A DNA stretch of 64,000 nucleotides. Source: Hydrogenophaga sp. (GTDB lineage: Bacteria; Pseudomonadota; Gammaproteobacteria; Burkholderiales; Burkholderiaceae_C). The stretch spans positions 1 to 64,000 of the forward strand of contig JAGXSV010000083.1 of the NCBI GenBank assembly GCA_018333605.1. Reading direction: 5' to 3'. The notes beneath the pieces are model-generated. The model searched no databases and was not told the DNA's origin. It saw nothing but the letters and a program-made list of their open reading frames with translations. The translations under genes were made by a program, and so were the position numbers. Shown here piece by piece: positions 1 to 7,794 of the stretch; within the stretch, counting starts at the first letter, position 1; each line of letters opens with the position of its first letter.

Positions 1-199
1 GCAACAGCTTCTCGGGTGCGATGCTGGGACGTCCGCCCTTGACGTCGTCTTCATACATCCGGGCGAACAGCCCGCCCATCTCGGCCAGCGCCTTGTTGAC
101 CATCGTGCGGATGACTCGCAACGGGTGATTCCCTGGCACGAAGTCGTCGAGCTTCTTGAGGGTGAACAGGCCTTCGGTGTAGGTGTCAGCGCCGCGCAT
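1..199 (-). CDS. Transposase, N-terminal part (runs off window)
   Basis: The 66 visible codons start at an ATG at 199 and continue past the left edge. The protein begins MRGADTYTEGLFTL and contains DDFVPGNHPLR, GGLFARMY and GRPSIAPEKLL. These are hallmarks of the N-terminal DUF772-type domain of IS5/IS1182 family transposases. The catalytic DDE region would lie outside the window, so activity cannot be judged. Confidence 0.85.
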   Translation of the reverse strand, partial: MRGADTYTEGLFTLKKLDDFVPGNHPLRVIRTMVNKALAEMGGLFARMYEDDVKGGRPSIAPEKLL

Positions 200-297
200 G
201 AGGGAGTCGTTTCGAGGTGACGGGATGTGCCCCTACTGTGCCACGACACACCGTTTCGAGCGACTTGCCTATGAGGTATTTCAGCAGCCTGTTAGGG
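1..297 (-). mobile_element. Insertion sequence end, IS5/IS1182-like (partial)
   Basis: A transposase reading out of the window sits next to about 95 bases of untranslated IS end. The segment near 271-296 (ATTTCAGCAGCCTG) resembles the terminal inverted repeats of IS5/IS1182-type elements, so the boundary is placed near 297. Immediately after it comes the remnant of an intergenic leader module, so the IS appears to have landed in the untranslated region in front of the gene to its left. The exact end and target duplication cannot be fixed because the other IS end is outside the window. Confidence 0.6.
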
Positions 298-353
298 CTC
301 TCTCGTGGGCCCGCGCGGGCAGGCTCATGAGAGAGTCCCCCCGTGAGGGGGAC
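298..353 (-). repeat. Truncated intergenic leader module (M0)
   Basis: Two hairpins remain from the module that recurs through the cluster: an imperfect CTCTC...GAGAG stem (299-334) and a terminator-like GTCCCCC/GGGGGAC hairpin (335-353) behind the gene at 370-1281. The downstream half of the module (outer stem, CAAC, apical hairpin, Shine-Dalgarno) is missing and IS sequence starts instead, which marks the insertion point. Confidence 0.6.
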
Positions 354-369
354 TGGTGGGAGGTAGCGC

Positions 370-1281
370 TCAGCTGTCCAGACTGACGCCAAGTTCGGAT
401 GCCGCGGCCTTGAGCTGATCCAAAGGCACACTGAGCTCGCGCTCGGGGTATCCGTTGGACAAGTCGCAGGCGGCAGCAATCGCTTGGGCGGCAAGCTGCT
501 GGAGCTGCTCGATGCGTTCCTGGTGTTTTTCAGACTGCTTGACGAATGCCTCGCCACGAAGAGCCATGGCATCCAGGCGATCCGTGTCGATGCCGTTGCA
601 GATCTGCCAGGCCGAGCGCACGCGCCGAGCCATCCGGTCAAGTACTTCAGGATCCCCATGAACCACGCTGATCAGGTAGTAGTCTCGCTCTTCGTTTCCA
701 CCGTCAACATCATCCAGTACCAACTCGCACCCGTTGGGTGCAGCGCCGTTGGATCCCGTGTCCATCAGAAACAGTCTTTCTGGAAGCTGGCGTTCGATCT
801 CCATCGCATCCTTGGAAGGAACTTCGCACACTTCGCCAAAAGCGGTGCGGAATGTCTGCCTGGTGTGCAGGCAGTCCGTGAGCTTGTCCAAGGCGACTGC
901 GGCAACGACTTCGAAGTAGCCACTGCCCTCTTCCACAATGACATCGAAGTCTCCGTGGTCGAACATCTTGTCGAGTCTGATGCGAACCTGACTCCCGATG
1001 CTCATGGCCGTTTTCTGCGCCGACTCTCTCGGTTCGAAGCGCTCATCGTCTGGCCAGACGGGGTCCTCGTACGCCTGCGGAAGGACGGCAAGCGCATATG
1101 CCCTACCGTTGATCTCGCCGATGTATGTGCGCAGCACGCCAGGACCTTCTTCGAAGGTGACCTTGCGGAAGTGCTCCTCGGTCAACTCAATGGTCCCGTT
1201 TCCGGTGTGTTCGCCGCAGCCATTGGTGAGGTACACCACGTGGGTGAGTTGCACAAAACTTGGATTTTCAGTCGTTTGCAT
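370..1281 (-). CDS. Hypothetical protein, 303 aa
   Basis: I do not recognise the family. The start is the ATG at 1281, which follows an AAGGGAAG Shine-Dalgarno inside leader hairpin M1; an upstream in-frame TTG at 1302 would lie inside the hairpin and is rejected. The protein is acidic and soluble, with no signal peptide or membrane segment. The C-terminal third (KQSEKHQERIEQLQQLAAQA) looks helical or coiled-coil. It is the last intact cassette before the insertion sequence. Confidence 0.7.
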   Translation of the reverse strand: MQTTENPSFVQLTHVVYLTNGCGEHTGNGTIELTEEHFRKVTFEEGPGVLRTYIGEINGRAYALAVLPQAYEDPVWPDDERFEPRESAQKTAMSIGSQVRIRLDKMFDHGDFDVIVEEGSGYFEVVAAVALDKLTDCLHTRQTFRTAFGEVCEVPSKDAMEIERQLPERLFLMDTGSNGAAPNGCELVLDDVDGGNEERDYYLISVVHGDPEVLDRMARRVRSAWQICNGIDTDRLDAMALRGEAFVKQSEKHQERIEQLQQLAAQAIAAACDLSNGYPERELSVPLDQLKAAASELGVSLDS

Positions 1282-1288
1282 GTCTTCC

Positions 1289-1321
1289 CTTTCTTTCCTC
1301 AAGTTGAGGTGTTGATGAAAG
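1289..1321 (-). promoter_or_regulatory. Leader hairpin M1 (SD-sequestering)
   Basis: On the minus strand the arms CTTTC/GAAAG enclose ATCAAC and an apical CCTCAA/TTGAGG hairpin. The 3' arm runs into the AAGGGAAG ribosome-binding site of the gene at 370-1281. A terminator hairpin (ACCCCC/GGGGGT, 1363-1383) for the upstream gene precedes it. Confidence 0.6.
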
Positions 1322-1486
1322 AGAGGCAGGAAAGCTTTCTGTCGGGTTGATGTCCCGTCAGAAAACCCCCTCCAGGGGGTTTGTGCCTGTCACAGGGGCC
1401 TGGCAAGGCCCCTGTGGAAGTGACTTCATTGATGGAGCGCCGTCACCGGGAGCACATTGCTGTGGCTTCCGGTGATGCGCTTGTTC

Positions 1487-2299
1487 CTACGGGGTAACCC
1501 ATTTTTCGAACTGGATGCACAGGTCAGACTCGTGGAAGCAGGCCGTATGGGTCGGATCGATGTCTTCTTCTGCGAACACGTCGAGCACCAGGCCTTCGTT
1601 GCTGTAGTTCACAGTTGTGAAACCCCAGCCATTGCGGCCGACGTTGACACGGTGTCCTTCTTCTGCCGGTCTGATCTCCACATCGACATCGCTGTCAATC
1701 TGGATCGAGAACGGCTCCTTGACCACGCTGCGTGCTTGCTGCACCAGCCGGTTGATCTCTTCGATCAGTTCCTTCTCGGTGCCGTTCTCGCGCTGGGCGG
1801 TGGCATCCAGAGCGTCCGCGACCTCGTGCTTGCCGGCGCGGCGCAGGACGTTGAGCGCTAGGGTGAGCGCACCGCTGTTGACGCGCACATCGGCCTTGCA
1901 TGCCGGATGTGCTGCCTCACCGGCGGCGCTGTTCATGACGGCATCGAAGTCAGCCTGAATCGAGGCGACAGTCGCGAGGGTGTTGAACGGGTGATCCGTC
2001 CACTCACCGCGGTGGTCCACCTTCTCTCCAGCTTCGGTCACGCGCACCAGACGGAACTCGTCTTCGCGCAGACCGCTCAGGTAGCGCTGCAGGTCCAGCT
2101 CGCACTCCAGGTCGTAGGTCGATCCGGGCCCCTTGCGGGCGTACATCGGCGCGAAGTTCGTCTCGAAGACGAACACACGACCTTCTGCATGAGCGCGGTT
2201 GAAGCCGCTTTGCTCGACCAACCGCGAGAGGACCTCGATGCTGATCTTGGTGATGGCGCTGGAGCGCAGCGCCAGATAGTTCATGGCACGTTCTCCCAT
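1487..2299 (-). CDS. Hypothetical protein, 270 aa
   Basis: No family is recognised. The start at 2299 (MGERAMNYLALRS) has AAAGGA 6 bases upstream; MNYLALRS at 2284 is an alternative. The open frame extends upstream to 2605, but that part overlaps the neighbouring gene and lacks a ribosome site. The middle (LNVLRRAGKHEVADALDATAQ, split here as LNVLRRAG and ADALDAT) looks helical. The C-terminus is acidic (VFAEEDIDPTH). Confidence 0.65.
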   Translation of the reverse strand: MGERAMNYLALRSSAITKISIEVLSRLVEQSGFNRAHAEGRVFVFETNFAPMYARKGPGSTYDLECELDLQRYLSGLREDEFRLVRVTEAGEKVDHRGEWTDHPFNTLATVASIQADFDAVMNSAAGEAAHPACKADVRVNSGALTLALNVLRRAGKHEVADALDATAQRENGTEKELIEEINRLVQQARSVVKEPFSIQIDSDVDVEIRPAEEGHRVNVGRNGWGFTTVNYSNEGLVLDVFAEEDIDPTHTACFHESDLCIQFEKWVTP

Positions 2300-2350
2300 G
2301 ATGGTTCCTTTGAAAGAGTGCAGGCCAATTCGAAGGGCCTGCTGGTTGGT
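2300..2350 (-). promoter_or_regulatory. Divergent copy of the leader module (M2)
   Basis: Minus-strand reading gives AACCAACCA followed by a GCAGGCC/GGCCTGC hairpin and then an AAAGGA ribosome site. The CAAC motif and an apical stem are kept, but the long outer stem is not evident. It is either a diverged or a partly deleted copy of the repeated leader. Confidence 0.4.
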
Positions 2351-2388
2351 TGAATGACAGATGTCAGTGGTTGTGCTGCGCCGCAGAG

Positions 2389-2745
2389 CTACATTAGCGC
2401 TGCGCTTTCGGCCGACACCGGTTGAGGGTCTTCGCACCAAAAGTAGTCCGGGTTCCACCCTTGGTCGGTCATGACCTGGATGTACGACCCGACTTCCCGG
2501 TTGTGGCCCACCAGGTAGCTTTTCCACTCCCCGGCTTCGACCCCGGCCTTGGCCACCATCTCCATTTCCAGGCGGTTGGCTGTGGCATCGAACTGTTGCG
2601 CCCACATCGCGTGTTCACGGATGTCGCTGGCGCTGTGCGCCAGGTTGTTCGAACTTTCCTGGCGATGCCTCTTGGCACTGGATCGCAGTTTGACGATGGT
2701 CGGATGCTTGGCGGCACGCTGTTGGGCTTGCACCATCCAGTTCAT
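2389..2745 (-). CDS. Hypothetical protein, 118 aa
   Basis: The start ATG at 2745 overlaps the stop of the upstream gene as ATGA, so translation is probably coupled. A longer start at 2772 exists but overlaps more and lacks a better ribosome site. The protein is helical, rich in Ala and Gln in its first half, and has a Trp-rich end (GWNPDYFWCEDP). I cannot assign a function. Confidence 0.65.
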   Translation of the reverse strand: MNWMVQAQQRAAKHPTIVKLRSSAKRHRQESSNNLAHSASDIREHAMWAQQFDATANRLEMEMVAKAGVEAGEWKSYLVGHNREVGSYIQVMTDQGWNPDYFWCEDPQPVSAESAALM

Positions 2746-3128
2746 GCGCGGATCTTCCAGGCGTTGCGCCAACCTTGGATCTGGTCGGGCGTTGCAAACC
2801 CTGCAATTGCAGCGTCTACCAGGGCCATGACCTGCTGCATTTCCTCGGCTGACAACGACATACGATAGGGGTCTCCACCATCAAGGCACAAGCCACTCTC
2901 GGTGACCTTGTTCTTGCTGGAGAAGCGCAAAGTGGTGTAGTAGTAGCGCGAGACGAAGTACCCGCGCAGCTCGAACGACTTGGACACCTCGTTGTTGAGG
3001 TAGTAGAACTCGACGGCCGGCTCATCCTTGTCCCAGGTGAGGCAGTCTTCGCGGCCGTACTTTTCCCCCCTTTTGACCAGACGGATTGCGAAGTTCGAGA
3101 TCTGTCCGAGCATTTGTTTCGATTCCAT
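2742..3128 (-). CDS. Hypothetical protein, 128 aa
   Basis: The start MESKQM at 3128 follows the AAAGGCAC ribosome site at the base of leader hairpin M3. Tyr-rich central strands (YFVSRYYYTTLRF) suggest a small beta-rich fold, followed by a helical tail (EEMQQVMALVDAAI). It is first in a two-gene cassette with 2389-2745. No family is recognised. Confidence 0.7.
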   Translation of the reverse strand: MESKQMLGQISNFAIRLVKRGEKYGREDCLTWDKDEPAVEFYYLNNEVSKSFELRGYFVSRYYYTTLRFSSKNKVTESGLCLDGGDPYRMSLSAEEMQQVMALVDAAIAGFATPDQIQGWRNAWKIRA

Positions 3129-3132
3129 GTGT

Positions 3133-3170
3133 GTGCCTTTCCCGCAGAAGCGGTGTTGATGAAGCGGCAC
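3133..3170 (-). promoter_or_regulatory. Leader hairpin M3
   Basis: Outer arms GTGCC/GGCAC differ from the usual CCTTTC/GAAAGG yet still pair. ATCAAC lies inside, and the apical hairpin is CCGC/GCGG. The terminator for the upstream gene (ACCCGCC/GGCGGGT) is at 3207-3226. Confidence 0.65.
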
Positions 3171-3264
3171 AGCCGGTAGGCTTTCTGCTGGGTGGGCCCA
3201 GTAGAAAACCCGCCATTTGGCGGGTTTGAGTCATCTCCATTTCTGGTCGAAGGAAGATGGCCGG

Positions 3265-3987
3265 TTAGCAGTCCAGGGTGGCAACCCTGAACTCCCTGCT
3301 GGGATGCGCGGCCGCCAGGGCATCGCGACGCTCGCAGGCCTGCTCCCGGGTGTCAAAGCGAGCCACCATGTCGGAGTCGGTGGTGACGATGACAGTGTCC
3401 GGGTGTTGCTCATCGCTGGGCTGTGTGAGCCAGCCTTCGCCCGGGGTCCCGCCAACGCAGACGACATAGTCGCGTTTGATCTCACCGATGCAGAGGTAGT
3501 CCACTGTGCCCAGATCCGCCAGAGCAGAGAAGAACGCAAGGTCCTTTTCCTCTTTGGTGGCACCCTTGCGGCACTCGAAGTCCACCTCGATGGCCTCGGC
3601 ACCCGGGAGCTTGAACGTGCCTCGGTGCGCTTCGATTACGCCTCGATCACGCTCATTGAGCATGGCTTCGCTGGCCTCGATCGCTTGCTCCAGGCTTTGG
3701 CTCCCGTTGAGCCAGGACACGAACTCGGTGCCGGCGTCGTGGTGGCAGGGCTCAACGGGGACACCCTCGGCCACCACGTCACGACCTTGTTTGGCGGACA
3801 CGATGCGCAGGGCGCCTTCAGTGCTCCAGTCAGGGTCGAACGAGTAGCTCACCCCCTTATAGGTGTAGTCGGAGAAGACTTGTCTGGCGATGGCCTTGAG
3901 ATTGGACTCGGTCATCACCGTGTCATAAGGCAGATCGACCTCGCAGTAGGCTGCAACGTCGACGGCCAGCGTCATGGTCTTGGTCAT
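3265..3987 (-). CDS. Hypothetical protein, 240 aa
   Basis: The start MTKTMTLAV at 3987 lies behind a GAAAGGAAAG ribosome site in leader M4. It is a soluble protein with no visible signal or membrane segment. The N-terminal half mentions no known motif. The segment VEVDFECRKGATKEEKDLAF is Lys/Glu rich. It stands alone in its cassette, and function is unknown. Confidence 0.7.
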   Translation of the reverse strand: MTKTMTLAVDVAAYCEVDLPYDTVMTESNLKAIARQVFSDYTYKGVSYSFDPDWSTEGALRIVSAKQGRDVVAEGVPVEPCHHDAGTEFVSWLNGSQSLEQAIEASEAMLNERDRGVIEAHRGTFKLPGAEAIEVDFECRKGATKEEKDLAFFSALADLGTVDYLCIGEIKRDYVVCVGGTPGEGWLTQPSDEQHPDTVIVTTDSDMVARFDTREQACERRDALAAAHPSREFRVATLDC

Positions 3988-3993
3988 GATCTT

Positions 3994-4032
3994 TCCTTTC
4001 GGTCCCGCAGGATGCGGTGGTTGGTGAAAGGA
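3994..4032 (-). promoter_or_regulatory. Leader hairpin M4
   Basis: Outer arms TCCTTTC/GAAAGGA, the CCAAC motif, and an apical CCGCA/TGCGG hairpin. The upstream gene's terminator is a strong hairpin with a TCCGC/GCGGA core at 4085-4111. Confidence 0.65.
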
Positions 4033-4121
4033 GCGCCCAGTGGGCTTTCTGCTGCCACTTCTCTGGTGGAAGTGGCATCAGAAAACCCCCCGTCCGCAAA
4101 GCGGAGGGGAGTTGAAAGGCA

Positions 4122-4319
4122 TCAACCCTTGCGGGCTTCTTCCTTGGCGTCTCTTGCCGTTTCGAACCGGTCCACGCGGCCGTTGGGCAGCTTTTTGAGC
4201 AACCATTCACGGCCGTCGAAGACGATCGATGCAAAAGTGACTTTCGTTCCGACCGCCCGACGCTGTGCCAGGTACGCCGGCTTGCCGTTTTCGTGGCCGT
4301 TGAGCTTGAAGGTCACCAT
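4122..4319 (-). CDS. Hypothetical small protein, 65 aa
   Basis: It starts three bases after the stop of the ATPase gene, as the second gene of that cassette. It is short, basic and beta-like, with the pattern GREWLLKKLPNGRVDRF and a charged C-terminal helix (ETARDAKEEARKG). It could be a partner of the upstream ATPase; this is inferred from the coupling only. Confidence 0.65.
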   Translation of the reverse strand: MVTFKLNGHENGKPAYLAQRRAVGTKVTFASIVFDGREWLLKKLPNGRVDRFETARDAKEEARKG

Positions 4320-4322
4320 GGC

Positions 4323-6275
4323 TCAGTCCTTCGCCGCTTTGGCCTGCTGCGCCGTCTCTGGCTCCTGCCATCCTGGCTGAACCACGGTGGTGAACGCCAA
4401 ACGCAGCCTTTCTGCCATCTCCTGCGGACCGTCATTGGTGCCCTGCTCCATGGCTTTCGCCAGCTGGGCCCAGAACTCAGCGTCCATCAGATCGATGACA
4501 TCCGGTTTTGGGTTACGCAGAGATCCATCGCCGCTGCGGTGCTGAACTGTGCGAATGAGCGCCATGTGCTGGGCCTGCTTGAGGTCCAGGTTGGTCAGTT
4601 CCTCGCGCAGCACGGTCTGAGCCATCTGGCACAGACTCACCCCCTTCATGGCCCTGACCTTCTGCGACCAGTCCTTGGCTGCTTCGTCGCGCCATTCCTG
4701 CCGGTACGCATCGCCCTCGTCCCTGAAGCTGCTCATGGCATCCACCGGATGGTCGGGAGCATTGCCATGTCCGATGACGTAGCACTGCATGTCCATCTCG
4801 CCGCAGTGAACGTCCTCGTCGCCTTCCAAGGGTGCTGTAGCGTCGCCTTTTGGCACCAACAGCCAGTCATCCTTGAAGACGGTGGACAGGCGGTAGGCCG
4901 GTTCGGTTGTGCTGGTCACCTCGACAGTGATCTGATCGCACAAGCTGATGGTGCATGCGCCCATGTCTCCCCAGAACTGCGAGTCGCCATGGACGCCGTG
5001 AGGTACCCATGTGAAACGAAGATCATCGACTGAAGGTGCCATGTGACGCAGCCAATGGTCACCAGAAAGGTCCTCGGGCACCGCGATGTTCATTCGCTGC
5101 ATGACCTTGAGCACCAGGGCTGCGTGCGGCGTCCAGTCGGTGCTTTGCGGGCCATCGAACCAGACGAGTACCTTTCCTTCCGAGAAATCGGCCAAGGGAA
5201 TCAGATCTTCCTTGCTGCTGGTTGTCCACACATCCTCAGTTGCCTTGGCCACTTGACTGACGCTCCACAGCACCTTCTGCGGCACCCACGGGATGTCATC
5301 CATGAGCCGCATGAGGTGGTGGGTTTTGCAGTTCTCCCAGTGCTTGCGGACGAAGTCTTCGCCCGTCATGTTGGCCTTGAGCGTAGCCAGGCGATAGCTC
5401 ACCAGGTTGCGCAGCTCGACTTCCACCTTCTGCATTTGCTCAGTGGGGTCGAAAAGGTCAGACCGATCGGGCATCCTTGCGGTGAACTGAGTCGAGTCCA
5501 GATGAACGACGATCGGTCCGTTCTCCCCTCGCCGGCTGCCGATCGGAAGGCCTTGCAGGTACAGCCGATATTGGCGAACCTCGGGAATGCGCGGATCGTC
5601 GGTGGTCACCCCTGGATAGCTGACGAAGCCAACCGGCGTCATCACTCCCTGGAGGTGGTCTTGTGCGTCGGGTCGTGGACATTCCTGTCCATTGATGGAC
5701 ACCGGGATCGGAAAGCCCTTGGCTCGTGCCTGAATCTCGTTGACGATGGCGTAGTCCTGCTGGCCGGAGCGCCCGTAGTAGCCCTTGCCCAGCATGCTCT
5801 CTTTGAGGCCGATGAGCTCGACGCGCGTCCCCTGGGTGATGGCGCCTTCGCAATCGGCACGCACATCCAGGCTTCGCTTGTGGATGACGTCATCGAGGCT
5901 GACCTCAAGGCGCCGGCCGCCGGAGCGGAAGACCACCTTCTCGGCCGCAAAGAACAGGCTGAAGAGGCCCATCCCGAATGGCTTGTCAGTCAGGGTGACC
6001 TGCTCGTCCCATCCGGAGTCGCACAGGGCGATCACCAATTGGAAGTCGCTGATACCACTGCCGTCATCAACGATGCATGCCTTCTTGCCTTCGATGTCGA
6101 TTTCGAAGTCGATTCTGGTGGCACCGGCCCGGCGAGCGTTTTGCATCAGCTCGCCAAGAACTGAGAAGCTGGTGGCGAACAGGTGCTTCATCGACTCGAA
6201 GAACTTGCGTTCATTGATACTGGCACGCACGGCTGTGCTTGTGGGCAGCTCGGTGGTTGCGTTTGTCGTTTCCAT
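4323..6275 (-). CDS. GHKL (Hsp90/MutL-type) ATPase protein, 650 aa
   Basis: The N-terminal 250 residues carry a Bergerat ATP-binding fold. The N box is ELMQNARRAG, the G1 box is DDGSGI (about residue 70), and the G2 box is GMGLFSLFF. The order and spacing resemble Hsp90-like HATPase_c_3 proteins. The remaining 400 residues match no domain I know, so the substrate is open; Hsp90-like chaperone, topoisomerase VIB-like or defence ATPase are all possible. The start at 6275 has a GAAGGAAG site within leader M5, and the longer frame to 6419 would read through the terminator region. It is followed by a coupled 65-aa gene. Confidence 0.75.
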   Translation of the reverse strand: METTNATTELPTSTAVRASINERKFFESMKHLFATSFSVLGELMQNARRAGATRIDFEIDIEGKKACIVDDGSGISDFQLVIALCDSGWDEQVTLTDKPFGMGLFSLFFAAEKVVFRSGGRRLEVSLDDVIHKRSLDVRADCEGAITQGTRVELIGLKESMLGKGYYGRSGQQDYAIVNEIQARAKGFPIPVSINGQECPRPDAQDHLQGVMTPVGFVSYPGVTTDDPRIPEVRQYRLYLQGLPIGSRRGENGPIVVHLDSTQFTARMPDRSDLFDPTEQMQKVEVELRNLVSYRLATLKANMTGEDFVRKHWENCKTHHLMRLMDDIPWVPQKVLWSVSQVAKATEDVWTTSSKEDLIPLADFSEGKVLVWFDGPQSTDWTPHAALVLKVMQRMNIAVPEDLSGDHWLRHMAPSVDDLRFTWVPHGVHGDSQFWGDMGACTISLCDQITVEVTSTTEPAYRLSTVFKDDWLLVPKGDATAPLEGDEDVHCGEMDMQCYVIGHGNAPDHPVDAMSSFRDEGDAYRQEWRDEAAKDWSQKVRAMKGVSLCQMAQTVLREELTNLDLKQAQHMALIRTVQHRSGDGSLRNPKPDVIDLMDAEFWAQLAKAMEQGTNDGPQEMAERLRLAFTTVVQPGWQEPETAQQAKAAKD

Positions 6276-6285
6276 GGTTTTGCTT

Positions 6286-6323
6286 CCTTCTTGAAATGCC
6301 ACATGCGTGGCGGGTTGAGAAGG
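6286..6323 (-). promoter_or_regulatory. Leader hairpin M5
   Basis: Outer arms CCTTCT/AGAAGG with CAAC inside. The apical stem is GCCAC/GTGGC, a clear compensatory change from the usual CCGCA/TGCGG. The upstream terminator AGCCCCC/GGGGGCT is at 6369-6385. Confidence 0.65.
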
Positions 6324-6468
6324 AGCAAGCCGGTAGGCTTTCTGCTGGATGCTTTGCACCCAGAAGAAAGCCCCCATTGGGGGCTGCGGTCCCCGCGTCG
6401 AACGGGGCTTTGGAATCACCGAAGCGGAGACTTTGCTACCAGTTCGGGTCAGTTGCTGTTCGGCCTGG

Positions 6469-6945
6469 TTATGACGACAGGGCGCACGATGCGCCCTTGG
6501 TCATCTGAAGCCGCCTCTTGAGCATGCTGCTGTTTGCGTACCATGGAAACTGTCCGTGACACGCGCCGGCCAGCTGCTCCGCGTCGCGATCACCTGATTC
6601 AGCCACGGTCAGCGCTCCCCACTGGTCCTGATCGAACACAGCGCTGGTCCAGGTCTGGCAGCAGAGGTACATGAAAAGAGCGTTGTAGCGCTCGTTGATA
6701 CCTTCGGGAGCGGTGCGTTCCTTGAGCATCTGTTGTGCTGTCATGTCGGTCACCACGGGATGACTGGTGGCCTTGAGCGTATTCCACGCCAATCTGGCCT
6801 TCTCCCTGTAGCAGACATCGGCCGCAAAGTAGATGGCCACAGGTGCAATTGCATCGAATTCCTGTTCAGGGCTCAATCCAGGAAATGCTTCGAAATCTTC
6901 AACACGCCAGTGGAATGGGTGAACGCAATCGGTCATGTTGTACAT
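6469..6945 (-). CDS. Hypothetical protein, 158 aa
   Basis: The start MYNMTDC at 6945 has AAAGGA four bases upstream; MTDC at 6936 is an alternative. The segment ERYNALFMYLCCQTW is hydrophobic but short of a convincing membrane helix. Cys residues are scattered and form no clear metal site. No family is recognised. Confidence 0.65.
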   Translation of the reverse strand: MYNMTDCVHPFHWRVEDFEAFPGLSPEQEFDAIAPVAIYFAADVCYREKARLAWNTLKATSHPVVTDMTAQQMLKERTAPEGINERYNALFMYLCCQTWTSAVFDQDQWGALTVAESGDRDAEQLAGACHGQFPWYANSSMLKRRLQMTKGASCALSS

Positions 6946-6948
6946 GGG

Positions 6949-6988
6949 GTCCTTTCTGCCTCAAGTCGGAGGCTGCTTAGAGAAGGAC
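6949..6988 (-). promoter_or_regulatory. Leader hairpin M6
   Basis: Outer arms GTCCTT/AAGGAC, apical stem GCCTC/GAGGC. The usual CAAC is reduced to AAGC here. The upstream terminator is at 7026-7042. Confidence 0.55.
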
Positions 6989-7062
6989 GCTCGGTGCGCT
7001 TTCTGCTGGGCTTACCCACCAGAAAGCCCGCCGTAAGGGGGCTTTGGCCTGTTTCGGCACGA

Positions 7063-7359
7063 TCAGGATCGTGCCAGCCACTGTGCGTGAGTGGGCTCCT
7101 CCATCTTTTTCAAGGCTCTCACATACACGCTTACGTTGTGGCGGTGTTCCCTGAGGACAAGAAAGATGTCCCGCCAGTCGCCGCGCTTGTTGATGCCCGC
7201 GCCTCTTGCGCCGCTGATCAGGAACTTCGCCCCCGTGCGCGATAGCATCAAAGCCGATCGGATGGTGGAGGGTTGGTTGTTCCTAGCCAGCTGCTGAGCA
7301 TGGTGTTCGATGTCGCTGAGGACTGGCAACTCGCCCTTCCCCCATGGCATTGGTTTCAT
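7063..7359 (-). CDS. Hypothetical small protein, 98 aa
   Basis: The ATG at 7359 overlaps the stop of the upstream gene as ATGA. The long open frame up to 7779 is an artefact of the frame and antisense to nothing functional. The sequence is basic (RTGAKFLISGARGAGINKRGDW in part) and ends in a helix, VYVRALKKMEEPTHAQWLA. Function unknown. Confidence 0.6.
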   Translation of the reverse strand: MKPMPWGKGELPVLSDIEHHAQQLARNNQPSTIRSALMLSRTGAKFLISGARGAGINKRGDWRDIFLVLREHRHNVSVYVRALKKMEEPTHAQWLARS

Positions 7360-7664
7360 CGCCTTTGACCCTTGGCCTGGGCGAGAACTCTGGCAGCCTT
7401 GTGAGCCAGGTAATGGACCTTGCTGTCTCCCACCTTGAAGTCCGGATGCTGGGAGAGCATGGTGCTGACCTCCTCCAGAGCTTGCAGCATCTTGTTTGCC
7501 GAGGCCAGGAGCGTGGCGTTGGCGATGGCCTCTTCCTGAGGCATTCCGTTTCGAAGACAGACGCTGGCGATTCGGCGGCCGTCGGCAGTGATGTAGCGGA
7601 CATGGTGCAGATCCGATGACAGAGCGGTTTCGGATGCCCATTCGCCGGACGAGTGTTTGTTCAT
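7356..7664 (-). CDS. Hypothetical protein, 102 aa
   Basis: First gene of a two-gene cassette behind leader M7. The start MNKHSSGEW at 7664 has a GAAAGGT ribosome site. The N-terminal half has a short antiparallel pattern (HHVRYITADGRRIASVCL). The second half is helical (NATLLASANKMLQALEEVSTML, quoted in part). No family is recognised. Confidence 0.65.
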   Translation of the reverse strand: MNKHSSGEWASETALSSDLHHVRYITADGRRIASVCLRNGMPQEEAIANATLLASANKMLQALEEVSTMLSQHPDFKVGDSKVHYLAHKAARVLAQAKGQRR

Positions 7665-7668
7665 GTTG

Positions 7669-7706
7669 ACCTTTCATTTCCGCAGAGCGCGGTGGTTGAG
7701 AAAGGT
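7669..7706 (-). promoter_or_regulatory. Leader hairpin M7
   Basis: Outer arms ACCTTTC/GAAAGGT: the end pair is A-T where most copies have a different pair. CAAC and an apical CCGC/GCGG stem are present. The upstream terminator AGCCCCC/GGGGGCT is at 7755-7770. Confidence 0.65.
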
Positions 7707-7794
7707 GTAACGAAGTGGCTTTCTCATCTGTTCCATTTCGGAGCGAGATGAGAAAGCCCCCTTGGGGGCTTGGCGTCAAAGCGCTTGAGCACGC

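Noticed and set aside
484-6164. Long plus-strand open frames (e.g. 484-1350, 3217-4380, 5043-6164)
   Set aside because: They run antisense to well-supported minus-strand genes with ribosome sites and terminators; they are open only because of GC-rich codon bias.
7063-7779. Single 238-aa minus-strand protein
   Set aside because: Its first 140 residues overlap the 102-aa gene in another frame and cross the leader module; the real gene starts at 7359 with an ATGA overlap.
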